From Serripes groenlandicus (taxonomy: Eukaryota; Mollusca; Bivalvia; Cardiida; Cardiidae), in assembly GCA_031761405.1 (NCBI GenBank), contig JASEVX010000011.1, forward strand, positions 17,804,170 to 17,868,169: a DNA stretch of 64,000 bases, in the 5' to 3' direction. Below are positions 1-10,612 of the stretch, piece after piece. Positions within the stretch are counted from its first letter, which is position 1. Every line of letters starts with the position of its first letter. Made by a program: the position numbers and the translations under genes. The notes below the pieces were generated by a model, which saw only the letters and a program-made list of their open reading frames with translations, searched no databases and was not told the DNA's origin.

Positions 1-155
1 TTGAAAACATAGTGACAAAAGAAGAAATTGCACAAAACACAATGTTTTCCGCTTTTAGTCATAGGTTATCCATTCAATTATGGAGATTTTCTATGTTTTG
101 ACAAAATACATTAAAGTCGTCTGCTGCAGAATTGTTGTATGAGGGAAAGGGTTAA
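1..155 (-). mobile_element. TTAA-MITE copy cut by the window edge
   Basis: The inner hairpin half (GAAAACATAGTGACAAAAG), the GGTTATCCATTCAATTA block and the right end GAGGGAAAGGGTTAA are all present. The missing terminus lies before base 1. Confidence 0.85.
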
Positions 156-660
156 CCACATCCAGAATACAGTTTCCTTTTGATACAACTGCAGCAGAAG
201 ACTTTTGAAAAGACTGGCACTTATGACTTTTCAATAATTCAATATTGTTGCTTCGTTGCTTTCAAAGTCATCTGCTACAGATTTATCGTATAGTAGTAAA
301 GGGCTAAATACGTATTTGTCCTCCAAATCCTATGTTGCTAGAACCTAACCCATTCCCACATACATATTATGCTTTCTGACGCCTCTGCAGCAAACAACTT
401 TTGAGTGTGAGCAATTTTCTCCATTTGCCTCAATTTATTCAACTCTACTTAATGATTAAACTGTAATTGATGGGAAAATTTCATGTTTTTGCCAAGATGT
501 TTTCAAAGTTGACTGCTGAAGACTTGTTGTATGTGTGAAAGGTTAAAGGAAGGCTTAGATCAAAAGAGGGAAAGTATGGGACATAGACATGTTGAGCTCT
601 CTTTAAATGAAGTAGTGTTCTTTAGAATGATGCAATATTGCAAGGCTTTAAATTAACAAG
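156..660. other. Degenerate MITE-derived sequence, no gene
   Basis: Decayed pieces of the TTAA-MITE can be seen (CTGCAGCAGAAGAC near 190, GTCATCTGCTACAG near 267, GCCTCTGCAGCAAAC near 380, GTTGACTGCTGAAG near 507). No coding region or splice-bounded exon is apparent. Confidence 0.6.
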
Positions 661-689
661 AGCAAGACAGTTACTTTCTCCGGAGTGGA

Positions 690-843
690 TAGAGGAAGAG
701 AGTTAATGATTCCTGAAGCAGAAAATCCACAGGAGCCGAAAAGTGTCTATCCGGGTAAGCCTGAGCTGCAAGCTTAGGCTACTCCGGGTCGATACTTTAC
801 GCAGAGTCCACAATGTTGTTGTTTTTTTCGCGGGACGGCTCAT
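690..843. mobile_element. MITE-H fragment
   Basis: It shares GATTCCTGAAGCAGAAAATCC, GGGTCGATACTTTACGC and the terminal GGGACGGCTCAT with copies at 16664 and 45196. The left terminal repeat is missing. Confidence 0.7.
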
Positions 844-963
844 TTTCACTGTTTGAAATTCAGTTATTTTACCCTTTCTCTGGTACAGAAGTTCTCTGAC
901 AATTTTGTAGCACAATGTATTCAACTATGTACTAAAATAAAAATTCAAACTTTTCAATTTGTT

Positions 964-1245
964 TTAACCCTTTCCCTCATACGACAATTATGCAGCAGAC
1001 GACTTTGAACATATTTTGTCAAAACATAGAAAATCTCCATAATTGAATGGATAACCTATGACAAAAAGGGGAAAACATGGTGACAAAGGGAGAAATTGCT
1101 TGTTTTGAGCAATTTCTGCTTTTGTCACTATGTTTTTAAAAAGCCGTCTGCTCGTTTTGAGCAATTTCTGCTTTTGTCACGATGTTTTCAAAAAGCTGTC
1201 TGCTGCAGAGCCTTCAGAAAGCATCTATATAAGGGAAAGGGTTAA
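964..1245 (+). mobile_element. TTAA-MITE, complete, with internal duplication
   Basis: TTAACCCTTTCCCTCATACG opens it and AAGGGAAAGGGTTAA closes it. At 282 bp it is longer than the usual ~230 because the block GAGCAATTTCTGCTTTTGTC with its downstream ATGTTTT and GTCTGCT is present twice in tandem (about 1117-1204). Confidence 0.9.
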
Positions 1246-1874
1246 ACTTTCTATGATTTCATAGCAGACGACTCTTAAGTATACCAACCAAGTAAAAGGT
1301 TATAGATTAAACAATATGAATGGTTTCCCCCCCCCCCCCCTAAAGAACTGAAAACCAAGAGGCAATCACCAACCCAGATGTACAAACAGACAGTCGATCT
1401 CGAGTTAGAATCAGAGATTTCTATTTTACCAAGTTTACACAAGGAATACCATTATATCATCAAAACCTTGTCCTGTTAATCATCAACCTAGAAATCCCCC
1501 ACCCCCCTTTTTTTTAAATAAAATTTTTTATTATGAAAGTTCAGATAGCTTTTAACTATTTCTGTAAGGATTATATGACATTTCAGGGTTGGACATGATA
1601 CAGATCACTCAGCATAATTATAAGTTATTGAATAAGACAAGGTTTTATTTCACTCTATACATTACAATAATGTTTACTGAAAATTAAAGAATTCAATTCA
1701 ATTCAAAAATTCTTTCCCCAGAGCATTTTGGAATAAAGGGATATACCTAATTTCCTGAAGAAAAAAAAAAAATACTGTTTTCATCTAAACATTATGCTCT
1801 TTGATAAATAAATTAAATGTCAGTCAGGTCAATGTCAATTATTTAAAGCCTTTAATTATCCAAGACTTTCAGAT
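1246..1874. other. No gene seen; homopolymer tracts
   Basis: AT-rich sequence with a C homopolymer near 1327-1340 and a C-rich then T-rich stretch near 1497-1515. Nothing resembles the repeat families or an exon. Confidence 0.5.
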
Positions 1875-1918
1875 TTAACCCTTAATTCAGAAAGCGTCTA
1901 TATGAGGGAAAGGGTTAA
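1875..1918 (+). mobile_element. TTAA-MITE internal-deletion derivative
   Basis: Only the two ends remain: TTAACCCTTAATTC runs straight into CAGAAAGCGTCTATATGAGG and GAAAGGGTTAA. The copy is about 44 bp and retains both TTAA termini. Confidence 0.7.
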
Positions 1919-1968
1919 TCTATGCACTTGATCAAACAACCTTAGGTTGTTTTAGCCTGATGGATTGA

Positions 1969-2213
1969 AAGATTGTTTGATGTTTTATGATGCTTTCAAC
2001 AATTTTTCAGTTATATCACAGTGTATCCTGGGTAAGTTACCAGTACTACTGGTCCATTTATCCTGACCGCAGCCAAGTCAGTCGTAATGCTTAAAGTTTA
2101 CCCCCACAACACTGAGTGCCAAAGAGGGCAGCCATTACTATCATTTTGAAAAGACTTTTGCATGACACAAATGGGGATTGAACCCGCAACCTCCCTCACC
2201 TGAGGCAGCTGTT
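1969..2213 (-). mobile_element. SINE-C
   Basis: The tail side TTGTTTGATGTTTTATGATG leads into the shared SINE core (TTCAGTTATATCACAGTG, ACCAGTACTACTGGTCC). The tRNA-like head at the right has a B-box-like GGGTTCAATCCCC on the minus strand. Confidence 0.75.
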
Positions 2214-2574
2214 ATATCCTGAAGAAAGGCTCATTGTATAATATTAACAATGAATGCTTTCTTTTTTATAAGAAGCTGTTTTTGCTCCTTAAAGATATCT
2301 TCCTCCATCATCTAGCTATCTTTAAATATTCAAAAACTGACTTGTCTGCATAATTTAACATCCTAAACAATTTTAAAACCCATTAAAAGTAATACTTTTT
2401 TGTGCTTTCCTATTCCCTGATGTAAACGACACTGATGCCTCTGCAACAAGACAACTTTTTGAAACCTTTTTGAGCAAGAAAAGCAAACTGACTTGTGAAG
2501 GGGTAATAATTCTGAAGTTTCTTCAAAGACCAAGTACGACAACACCACCCTTACACCAGCAACACCCAATTTTA

Positions 2575-2715
2575 TTTAATTTTATTGGGGCTTTACGCCG
2601 CTTTCAACATTATTTCAGGTATATCACGGCGACAGTTCACTTATTCATGATCCCTGGGTAATTTCAACAAACCAGTACTCGGTAGCAAAACCTAAAAGAG
2701 CGCCCATGGTCGCAG
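2575..2715 (-). mobile_element. SINE-A, 5'-truncated
   Basis: Tail and core are clear (CTTTACGCCGCTTTCAACAT, ATCACGGCGACAGTTCAC, ATGATCCCTGGGTAA, AACCAGTACT). The tRNA-like head cannot be recognised. Confidence 0.65.
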
Positions 2716-2778
2716 ATATCAAGCATGGCCAAGACAGTTTGCCTTCATGCATTGTCCATAGATCATGAACTGACTTTA

Positions 2779-3012
2779 TTTAATCCTTTCCAACATGCAG
2801 ACGCATTTTGATGCATCTGCAGCAGACAGCTTTTTGAAAACATTGTGACAAAAGAAGATTATTTTGCTCATAATGAGTAATTTCTCCTTTTGCCACAATT
2901 CTTTCAACTTTGTTAAAAAAATATACTTTCATCTATAGAGATTTACTACATTTGTTATAAGATGTTTTCAAATTCCTCTGCTGCAGATCTGTTGTATGTG
3001 AGAAAGTGTTAA
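2779..3012 (-). mobile_element. TTAA-MITE, old diverged copy
   Basis: TTAATCCTTTCCAACATGCA and GTATGTGAGAAAGTGTTAA bound it. CATCTGCAGCAGACAGC and CCTCTGCTGCAGATC mark the subterminal boxes. Confidence 0.6.
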
Positions 3013-3540
3013 TGTGCATACTAAGGGCTATAACTCTTGTTTTGCAGTGTTGGCGCCAAAATCATACCCTTTCTAGGCCATATATACTTTTGGAAACATG
3101 AATAACTCCCCCCCCCAAAAAATTGCATCTTTTCAGAACAGATAGGTTACAAATTAAGGATAGAAAAATAAACATCCTGTTCTATATCTACATCTGGAGA
3201 ACCTTTAGAGTACATTTTCCTACATACCTAGCTGAATGCAAAACAATTGTAACTACATATTATAAAAGAATGGAGTAAAGACTGTTTTGCATTAACTCTT
3301 TTATATGTCATGGTAGACCAGACTTTTCAGTATAAACATTTGGACTCAATATAGAACTAGACAGACTTTAAGAAACTCTTTCTTTGAACCTTTACAAACA
3401 TGCAGACATATTTTGACACATCTGCTAAAGGAGAAACTGCCCATAGTGACTCTGAACAGATTAACTAGTTCTTGCCGAGATGCTTTTAAAGCTATCTGCA
3501 GCAGATTTGGTGTATAAATACATTTTAATAATGGTCGCAA
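3013..3540. other. No gene seen; decayed MITE pieces
   Basis: AT-rich sequence with weak MITE traces near 3395-3510 (ACATGCAGACATATTTTGAC, CTATCTGCAGCAGATTTGG). No exon is supported. Confidence 0.4.
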
Positions 3541-3890
3541 TTAAAGACCACCTGTGAACAAAGTCCATTAATATTGTTGTGTTAATTCCTATAGAAGGTC
3601 TTTATAAACCGGTTCCACTGCATAAACGACCATGCTAATAAAGACCACCTGTGAACAAAGACCATATTGTTGTGTTCCTATGGGTGGTCTTTATAAACAG
3701 GTTCTACTTCAAAAACGACCATGGTAATAAAGAAACCTGTGAAAAAAGACCATATTGCTGTTTCTATGGGTGGTCTTTATAAACAGGTCCCAACTGCATA
3801 AACAACCCTGCTAATAAAGACCACCTGTGAACAAATACCATATTGTTGTGTTTCCCATGGGTGGTCTTTATACACTGGTTCCACTGTATT
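3541..3890. repeat. Tandem repeat with inverted halves, about four units of 85-97 bp
   Basis: AAAGACCACCTGTGAACAAA recurs at about 3545, 3642 and 3816, with a degraded unit near 3731. Each is followed by its inverted partner GGGTGGTCTTTATA. The paired GACCACC/GGTGGTC arms let each unit fold into a hairpin. Confidence 0.75.
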
Positions 3891-4194
3891 TCCAAAGACG
3901 TGACTGATGCAGATGTTTTGTTTGTGGGAAAGTGTTACTATTGTCAAGTTATAGATGTTGCATTCAAGCTGCACTTAATGCTCTTTCCGGGAAACCATAC
4001 CACTTTGTATTCTGCACTTGAGTGAAATTGTTTATGGATACATCAATTTAACATTTACCTGATATTTTGTTTAAGGATTCAACTGTAATTTGTTTTGGGA
4101 ACTTGGGAGTTACATTTTGATACAACGTTACATCAACAGAAAATAGTCATTTACTTTCCAACAGGCAGGTGCATTTTGATACACATCTGTGGCA

Positions 4195-4391
4195 GACAAC
4201 TTTTGAATTGATTGATTGATTGGGGTTTAACGCCGCTTCCAACAATTTTTCAGTCATATCACGACGGCCACTTTACCTACTCATATGTTTCTTGGCTTTC
4301 TCACACCAGTACTTCATACGACATTCTTTCCAAGCAACTGGCAGCTTTTCCACATAGACTGATAGCCCATTAGTGGAAGATGAATGACGCG
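4195..4391 (-). mobile_element. SINE-B, 5'-truncated
   Basis: An ATTG-repeat tail, TTTAACGCCGCTTCCAACAA and ACCAGTACTTCATACGACA are followed by GGCAGCTTTTCCACATAGAC and GTGGAAGATGAATGACGC. The tRNA-like head is absent, as in 5'-truncated retroposition. Confidence 0.75.
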
Positions 4392-4879
4392 GAATTTTTT
4401 GAAATCATTGTTGCAATTTGGGAGAAATTATTCATTATGACCAAATTCCCTTTGGCACAACATTAAAAACCCTATATATATATATTCATCAATCTCATTT
4501 TCATTTACAGAGGTTTTTCACATTACTGCCTGGTTGGTTTCAAAATGGTTTGACTACTTGAATCTATTTTTGCCAGCATTATAGAGCCACAGGGAGGTGG
4601 ATATGACACTATGCATAAATATCCACAAGGGTGGACACAGTTTTGGGGGGTCGCCTCGCTTCAACTCATTTTTTAATTATTCAAACAAATATATGTAATT
4701 GAAATACGGAATCAATCAATAAAGTATTTCTCTATCAAACTATACCAAAATATAGTGATTTTTGTCCTTCTGGCGGATTCACGATTATTTCAAAGGAATA
4801 AACATAAGTAGGGAGAAATATGTCATGATATTTTGGTGTCATGATCATCAACAAGTATTCTAAGTTTCTAAAGGGTTAA

Positions 4880-5580
4880 GTCAATACTTGGATTTTACCC
4901 ATATTCAGTGTATTTTCTAAGTCGTAAAGGGGCCATAATTCTTACAAAAACATTGATAGAGCTATGTCCTCTTGTCTGTTGAAGGTAATGATGGTGAAGA
5001 AGTATTGTAAATTTCAAAGCAATATCTCTAATGGTTTTGATTGATTGATTGATTGGGGTTTAACGCCGTTTTAAAAAAATTCTCAGTCATATCACGGCGG
5101 CCAGTTCACCTACTCATGCATTTCCTGGTTTTCTCAAACCAGTACTCCACACAACAATCTTCCCAAGCAACTGGCTGCTTTTCCACAAAGACTTAGCCCA
5201 TTGGTGGAAGACGAATGACGCATGTCGCATTGACTTTTGCCAATCGTCGGAAAGAAAGTTGGCCTAGCCGGGATTCGAACTCACAACCCCTGGATTGACA
5301 TCCCGCGTCGCTACCGACTGAGCTACCGGGGCTCGGCTCTCTAATGGTTTTGAAAAAAAAGTGGTACAAAAAACTTAACCAAAATTTTAAGTAAAAAAAA
5401 AGGGCTATAATTGTTACAAATACCTTAATTGACAGAGTTATGTACTCTTGTCTGTAGCTGTAAGTTATGATGGTGAAGAAGTATTGTAAGTTTCAAAGCA
5501 ATATCTGTAATGGTTATTAAAAAAAAGTGAGGTGGTACAAAAAACTTAACCCATGTGTGACACCAACGCTGACGCTGAAG
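4880..5580. repeat. Pair of ~170-bp tandem units split by SINE-B
   Basis: GTGAAGAAGTATTGTAA with TTTCAAAGCAATATCT occurs at about 4995 and 5475, and GGGGCCATAATT/GGGCTATAATT precedes each. SINE-B (5041-5337) interrupts the first unit. The stretch ends in CCAACGCTGACGCTGAAG. The array type is common in bivalve DNA. Confidence 0.65.
5041..5337 (-). mobile_element. SINE-B, full length with target-site duplication
   Basis: TCTCTAATGGTTTTGA occurs at 5025-5040 and again at 5338-5353, a perfect 16-bp target-site duplication. On the minus strand the element starts with a tRNA-like head (A box TAGCTCAGTCGGTAGCG, B box GAGTTCGAATCCCGG). It then runs through CAATGGGCTAAGTCTTTGTG and the shared core and ends in a CAAT-repeat tail. 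LINE-type retroposition is inferred. Confidence 0.93.
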
Positions 5581-5582
5581 TG

Positions 5583-5808
5583 TTTTTTGTTTTATTTGGG
5601 TTTTACGCAGTTTTCAACATTATTTAAGTTATATCACCGTAACAGTTCATTCTTCATGATCCCTGGGTAAACAAACCAGTACTAGGCTAGAAAATGCGCC
5701 TTGCCCAAGGGCACTCCACCATGACCGTTGTGCAAAGACTAGGGATCGAACCCGGGACAACCCGTTTCAAATCCCAGACGCTAACCACTCGACCACGGCG
5801 GATTTCCT
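5583..5808 (-). mobile_element. SINE-A, near full length
   Basis: On the minus strand the head reads CCGCCGTGGTCGAGTGGTTA (A-box region) and CCCGGGTTCGATCCC (B-box region). The core follows, then the tail AAACCCAAATAAAAC. It is a retroposon, not a functional tRNA gene. Confidence 0.85.
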
Positions 5809-5997
5809 TGAAGCTGAGGTGAGTGGAATTCAGCATTGAAAGAGTTAATACACCTGGACTGTGGGAGGATTCAGGAGGGTTAAACTGTAATGTCTGGGGA
5901 ATTGAAAGTAACAATTGGATACAAATTAATATCAACAGAACAGGTATGTGTTGATTGATGTAAGTGAATGGGGTATTGGAAGATGATTCATCCGATC

Positions 5998-6227
5998 TTA
6001 ACCCTTTCCCTCATATGACAATTCTGCAGCAGACGAGTTGTAACATATTTTGTCCAAAAATAGAAAATCTCTATAATTAAATGGATAACCTATGACTAAA
6101 AGTGGAAAACATTGTGGCAAAAGGAGAAATTGCTCGTTTTGAGCAATTTCTTCTTTTGTCACTATGTTTTCAAAAAGCCGTCTGCTGCAGAGACGTCAGA
6201 GAGCGTCTACATGAGGGAAAGGGTTAA
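5998..6227 (+). mobile_element. TTAA-MITE, complete, young-looking
   Basis: A 230-bp copy with both termini intact, CTGCAGCAGACGAG at the left box, CGTCTGCTGCAGAGACG at the right box, and the central hairpin GAGAAATTGCTC/GAGCAATTTC. Confidence 0.93.
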
Positions 6228-6498
6228 TGGAACAGACAAAATCAGATCATGGATCAAGCTTTACCGGAATTAACACGGACACGCCGGCTGATTACCATCA
6301 GTACTTGGATACCTCAGTAAGTATATCCAACCAATAACAAATAAATGCTCCACTGTATTCAATCTACAACTGGTTATGTCATGACAGTTTCCATGATTAA
6401 TAAAGGTAGGCATCTGTATGTGGGAAAGGGTTAAGGCTACCATATTAAGACCACTGCACTATACCGAGCTCACTGTATTCAATCCACAAGGTTAATAA

Positions 6499-6673
6499 TT
6501 TGATTTATTGGGATTTTACGCCGCTTTCAACAATATTTCAGTTATATCACGGCGACAGTTCACTTATTCATGATCCCTGGGTAAACAAACCAGTACTAGG
6601 CTAGAAAATGTGCCTTGCCCAAGGGCACTCCACCATGACTGTAGTGCCGCGACTGGGGATCGAACCCGGACAA
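6499..6673 (-). mobile_element. SINE-A, head truncated
   Basis: Tail GGGATTTTACGCCGC, core and the spacer CCTTGCCCAAGGGCACTCC are present. The copy stops after the B-box region GGGGATCGAACCCGG. Confidence 0.8.
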
Positions 6674-6873
6674 GGTTAATAAGACAGAGATTAAGAAATG
6701 TCAAACAGGACCCTACCTGGGAATATAACATAAAGTAAATCTGCAGCAGAAACATATGGCCACAAATATGGAAAACCTCTTCAAAAAAAAAAGTGTAATT
6801 AATTACTGAAAAGCGTTGAAATCACTGTGGCAAAAGAAGAAACTACTTATTATGAGCAATTTCTCCTTTTGCT

Positions 6874-7075
6874 GCAGCTTGGTCAATATTCTTTCCGAAG
6901 TTGATAAAAGTCAATGCACCAAGGGGCCATTCGTCTTCCACCAATGGGCTAATAGTCTATGTGAAAAAGCAGCCAATTGCGTGGAAAGACTATTGTGTGG
7001 GATACCGGAAACACATGGGTAGGTGAACCGGCAACTGTGATATGACCCAATTAACTCAATCAATCAATCAATCAA
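6874..7075 (+). mobile_element. SINE-B, plus-strand copy inserted in an old MITE
   Basis: TCCTTTTGCT flanks it at 6864-6873 and 7076-7085. The interrupted sequence is the hairpin of a diverged TTAA-MITE. The SINE lacks its tRNA head and ends in AACTCAATCAATCAATCAA. Confidence 0.82.
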
Positions 7076-7164
7076 TCCTTTTGCTACAATTTGTCAAAAG
7101 TAGTCTTCTGTCGAGGATTGTAAATATGTCTACATGATCGGAAAGGGTTAATACTTTCGTTAGT

Positions 7165-7300
7165 TTTTGTGGCGATTGGTTTGACAATCACCACAATGCT
7201 AACAGAAACAACAACAACAACGAAATAATTTACATAGTCAGTTTTGAATAGCCCGTTGACTTTTTATTTATCAATGTTTTCATAGCAGAAAACACTAAAA
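7165..7300. repeat. Repeat K copy with 5' hairpin
   Basis: TTGTGGCGATTGG and CAATCACCACAA form an inverted pair, followed by AACAACAACAACAACG and TTTACATAGTCAGTTTTGAA. The same block is at 34975-35060. The element type is not recognised; an LTR or MITE end is possible. Confidence 0.55.
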
Positions 7301-7400
7301 AATACGGTATGATGTAAAAAGTTAAATAAACCCGCCTTCACTTGAGGACACATAGTTCAAATTCATGCATCAGTCATACAAAAACAACAAACCTTGAGAG

Positions 7401-7615
7401 TTAACCCTTTTCCTCATACGACAATTCTGCAGCAGACGACTTTGAACGTATTTTGTCAAAACATAGAAAATCTCCATAATTGAAAAAAAGTGGAAAACAT
7501 TGTGGCAAAAGGAGAAATTGCATGTTTTGTTCAATTTCTTCTTTTGTCACTATGTTTTCAAAAGGCCGTCTGCTGCAGATGCGTCAGAAAGTGTCTATAG
7601 GAGGGAAAGGGTTAA
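7401..7615 (+). mobile_element. TTAA-MITE, complete
   Basis: Starts TTAACCCTTTTCCTCATACG and ends GGAGGGAAAGGGTTAA. The usual GGATAACCTATGACT block is deleted, giving about 215 bp. Confidence 0.9.
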
Positions 7616-7640
7616 TGTGATATAACTAACCTACACACAG

Positions 7641-7830
7641 TTAACCCTTTCCCACATACACTAAAACTGCAGCAGACGACTTTGAAAACATCAAGTAAAA
7701 AAACTGTGAGTTCTTTATAAATGAAAGAAACAACAGTTACTGAAAACATATTGTCACTATTGTCACTATGTTTTCAAAAGTCATTTACTACAGAGGCGTC
7801 AGAAGGTGTTTGTATATGCCGAAGGGTTAA
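7641..7830 (+). mobile_element. TTAA-MITE, older subtype
   Basis: The older-subtype terminus TTAACCCTTTCCCACATACA is followed by CTGCAGCAGACGACTTTG. The right end GAAGGGTTAA shares its TTAA with the next copy. Confidence 0.8.
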
Positions 7831-8056
7831 CCCTTTCCCTCATATAGACGCTTTCTGATGCCTCTGCAGCAGACGGCTTTTTGAAAACATAGTGACAAAA
7901 GAAGAAATTGCTCAAAACGAGCAATTTCCCCTTTTGCCACAATGTTTTCCACTTTTAGTCATAGGTTATCCATTCAATTATAGAGATTTTCTATTTTTTG
8001 ACAAAATATGTTTTAAGTCGTCTGCTGCAGAATTGTTGTATGAGGGAAAGGGTTAA
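7827..8056 (-). mobile_element. TTAA-MITE, complete, abutting its neighbour
   Basis: A 230-bp copy in inverted orientation with clean termini and an intact hairpin (GCTCAAAACGAGC loop). It shares one TTAA with the copy at 7641-7830, so one element's target was the other's flanking TTAA. Confidence 0.93.
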
Positions 8057-8885
8057 CCCTTTTCAACATGCAGATACATTTGAACCAATCTGCAGTGGAC
8101 AATTTGTTAAAACATTGTATACATGTAACAAAGAAACAATTTCTCCTTGAGGCCACAATGTTTTATGTTTTGTTCAGTCTTGCTATTAAGAAGGACAACA
8201 TAGAACCCAAGAGCGGTTGGACTTGTATGACATAAATAAAAACCATAAGAATAGGTAGAGTGAAAAAGGGCATTTTAATCATAAATGCCAGAAAGAAAAG
8301 AGGCATTTTATCTTAAATGCCTAATGTACATTTCCAAATAATATGAACATATTTATGTCATATCTTCAGACGGATGAACACTTGTCCAAAACGTAAATAT
8401 ATTTCCAAAGCGATGAAATGCGATTCTCGATCCAAAGAGATAAGGTGAAGGCTGACCTCGTATTGGTCAATACTTGTCGGGATACTAGAAACTGCCGTTA
8501 ATGGGGATCGAGAAACTAAAGTAAAGTGTAACCTGCGGCTCCTAGAGCCAACTCAACAAATACATAAAAGATTTTATGTTTGCATAAAATGTCATTTCTA
8601 TCTCTATTCAATAATCATATTTTAGAAGATTTTGCATATTTTCCCTTGATGTTTTCAAATTTGCAGATTTGTTGTATATCTGCAAAGAAAATTCAGCTCA
8701 CAACAAGATTATTACATTACATACCCTATCCTTTATACAGACAATCTGCAATTATGACAACTTTGTAAACATAATGGAAAATATAATGGAAAATCTCTAT
8801 AAATGAAAGTATAATTTTTGAATAGAGTTGAAACTAAAATGGCAAAAGGAGCATTTGCTCACTATGAGCAATTTCTCCTTTTTTA
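8057..8885. other. No gene seen; decayed MITE at both ends
   Basis: A diverged MITE begins at the shared TTAA (CCCTTTTCAACATGCAGA). The rest is AT-rich with GGCATTTTA-type short repeats near 8270-8315 and no supported exon. Confidence 0.45.
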
Positions 8886-8950
8886 TCCCCCGCTTTTTTT
8901 CGAAGAAAAAAAGGGGGGTTATTAATTTCGGTTTGTCCGTCTGTCCGTCC

Positions 8951-9029
<79 letters not shown>

Positions 9030-10315
9030 ACACTTCGTTTCCGTGCAATAACTGCCACAAATGTGAACCATTTTTTTTCAAACTTGGTAAGAAGGTTAAA
9101 TGCCTTAAGGGCTAGGCCAAGTTCGATCGTCACTTTCGGCGGACTATATTTGGTGGAGTTATGGCCCCTTATTTAACAAAAAATGTTGTTTCATGCTGTT
9201 TCCGTGCAATAACTGCCACAAATGTGAATATTTTTTTCTCAAACTTGGTAACAAGGTTAAATGCCTTAAGGGCTAGGCCAAGTTCGATCGTCACTTTCGG
9301 CGGACTATATTTGGTGGAGTTATGGCCCCTTATTTAACAAAAAATGTTGTTTCTTGCTGTTTCCGTGCAATAACTGCCACAAATGTGAACCGTTTTCTTT
9401 CAAACTTAGTAAGAAGGTTAAATGCCTTAAGGGCTAGGCCAAGTTTGATCGTCACTTTCAGCGGACTTTATATGGTGGAGTTATGGCCCTTTATTTAACA
9501 AAAAAAGTCGTTTCTTGCTGTTTCCGTGCAATAACTGCCACAAATGTGAATCGGTTTTTTTTCAAACTTGGTAACAAGGTTAAATGCCATAAGGGCTAGG
9601 CCAAGTTTGATCGTCACTTTCGGGGGACTTTATTCAGTGGAGTTATGGACCCTAATTCAACAAAAAATGTTGTTTCTTGCTGTTTCCGTGCAATAACTGC
9701 CACAAATGTGATTTTTTTGTTTCAAACTTGGTAACAAGGTTAAATGCCTTAAGGGCTAGGCCAAGTTCGATCGTCACTTTCGGCGGACTTTATTCGGTTG
9801 AGTTATGGCCCCTTAATTAACAAAAAATGTTGTTTCTTGCTGTTTCCGTGCAATAACTGCCACAAATGTGAACGTTTTTTTCTTCAAAATTGGTTACAAG
9901 GTTAAATGCCTTAAGGGCTAGGCCAAGTTCGATCATCACTTTCGGTGGACTTTAATCGGTGGAGTTATGGCCCCTTATTTAACACAAAATGTTGTTTCTT
10001 GCTGTTTCTGTTCAATAACTGCCACAAATGTGAACCGGTTTTTTTTCAAACTTGGTAACAAGGTTAAATGCCTTAAAGGCTAGGCCTAGTTCGATCGTCA
10101 CTTTCAGCGGACTTTATTCGATGGAGTTATGGCCCCTTATTTAACAAAAAAAGTCGTTTCTTGCTGTTTCCGTGCAATAACTGCCACAAACTTGGTAACA
10201 ACCTAGGCCAAGTTCGTTAAATTTACCCTGTAATACATGTTCAATAAAAAGTCTACCGACATGTTTAAACCTAACCTCAACATTTTCCTACAATATTTCC
10301 TGCAAGTGGGGGATA
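8886..10315 (+). mobile_element. Pearl-type (Helentron-like) element with 161-bp tandem units
   Basis: The left end TATCCCCCGC is followed by a palindrome of C-rich/T-rich and A-rich/G-rich arms. Then come a CTGT microsatellite and tandem units whose landmark CCGTGCAATAACTGCC recurs at about 9041, 9202, 9363, 9524, 9686, 9846 and 10170 (CTGTTCAATAACTGCC at 10008), a period of 160-162 bp. The right part (TACATGTTCAATAAAAAGTC) ends in GCAAGTGGGGGATA, an imperfect inverted match to the left end. This architecture is that of bivalve pearl/HINE elements. It carries no protein gene. Confidence 0.85.
8938..9030 (+). repeat. CTGT tetranucleotide microsatellite
   Basis: About 20 perfect tandem CTGT units inside the pearl-type element. 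They create long open frames on both strands that read as repeated Cys-Leu-Ser-Val or Asp-Arg-Gln-Thr and are not genes. Confidence 0.97.
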
Positions 10316-10612
10316 TCAATTTCATGAATTTGCTTGTTGAATATGTTTTCAAAAGTCTTCTGCTGCAGATGCATCAAAATGAGTGCAGATGGGAAAGGAT
10401 TAACAGTATGCTTTTTATCCATAAATCCATTAAAAATATAGAAAAACATTTTATTTTGTATAAATGCATTTTCCAGACGACTTATATATTTATAATGTAA
10501 AATAAGACCTAGATATAGATTCATAAATCATTCTGTAATCCAGCTGAGCCTGATATGGACAATAAATAAATCATGCAACAGAAAACATTTGAAAATACAG
10601 GGTAAACTTGAC

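Noticed and set aside
5265..5335. tRNA gene suggested by TAGCTCAGTCGGTAG and GGTTCGAATCC-like boxes (also in other SINE heads)
   Set aside because: The boxes are SINE heads joined to the SINE core and flanked by target-site duplications; no complete cloverleaf with a paired acceptor stem.
8828..9133. Overlapping open frames of ~95-99 codons on both strands
   Set aside because: Created by the CTGT/GACA microsatellite of the pearl-type element; repetitive low-complexity translation, no start context.
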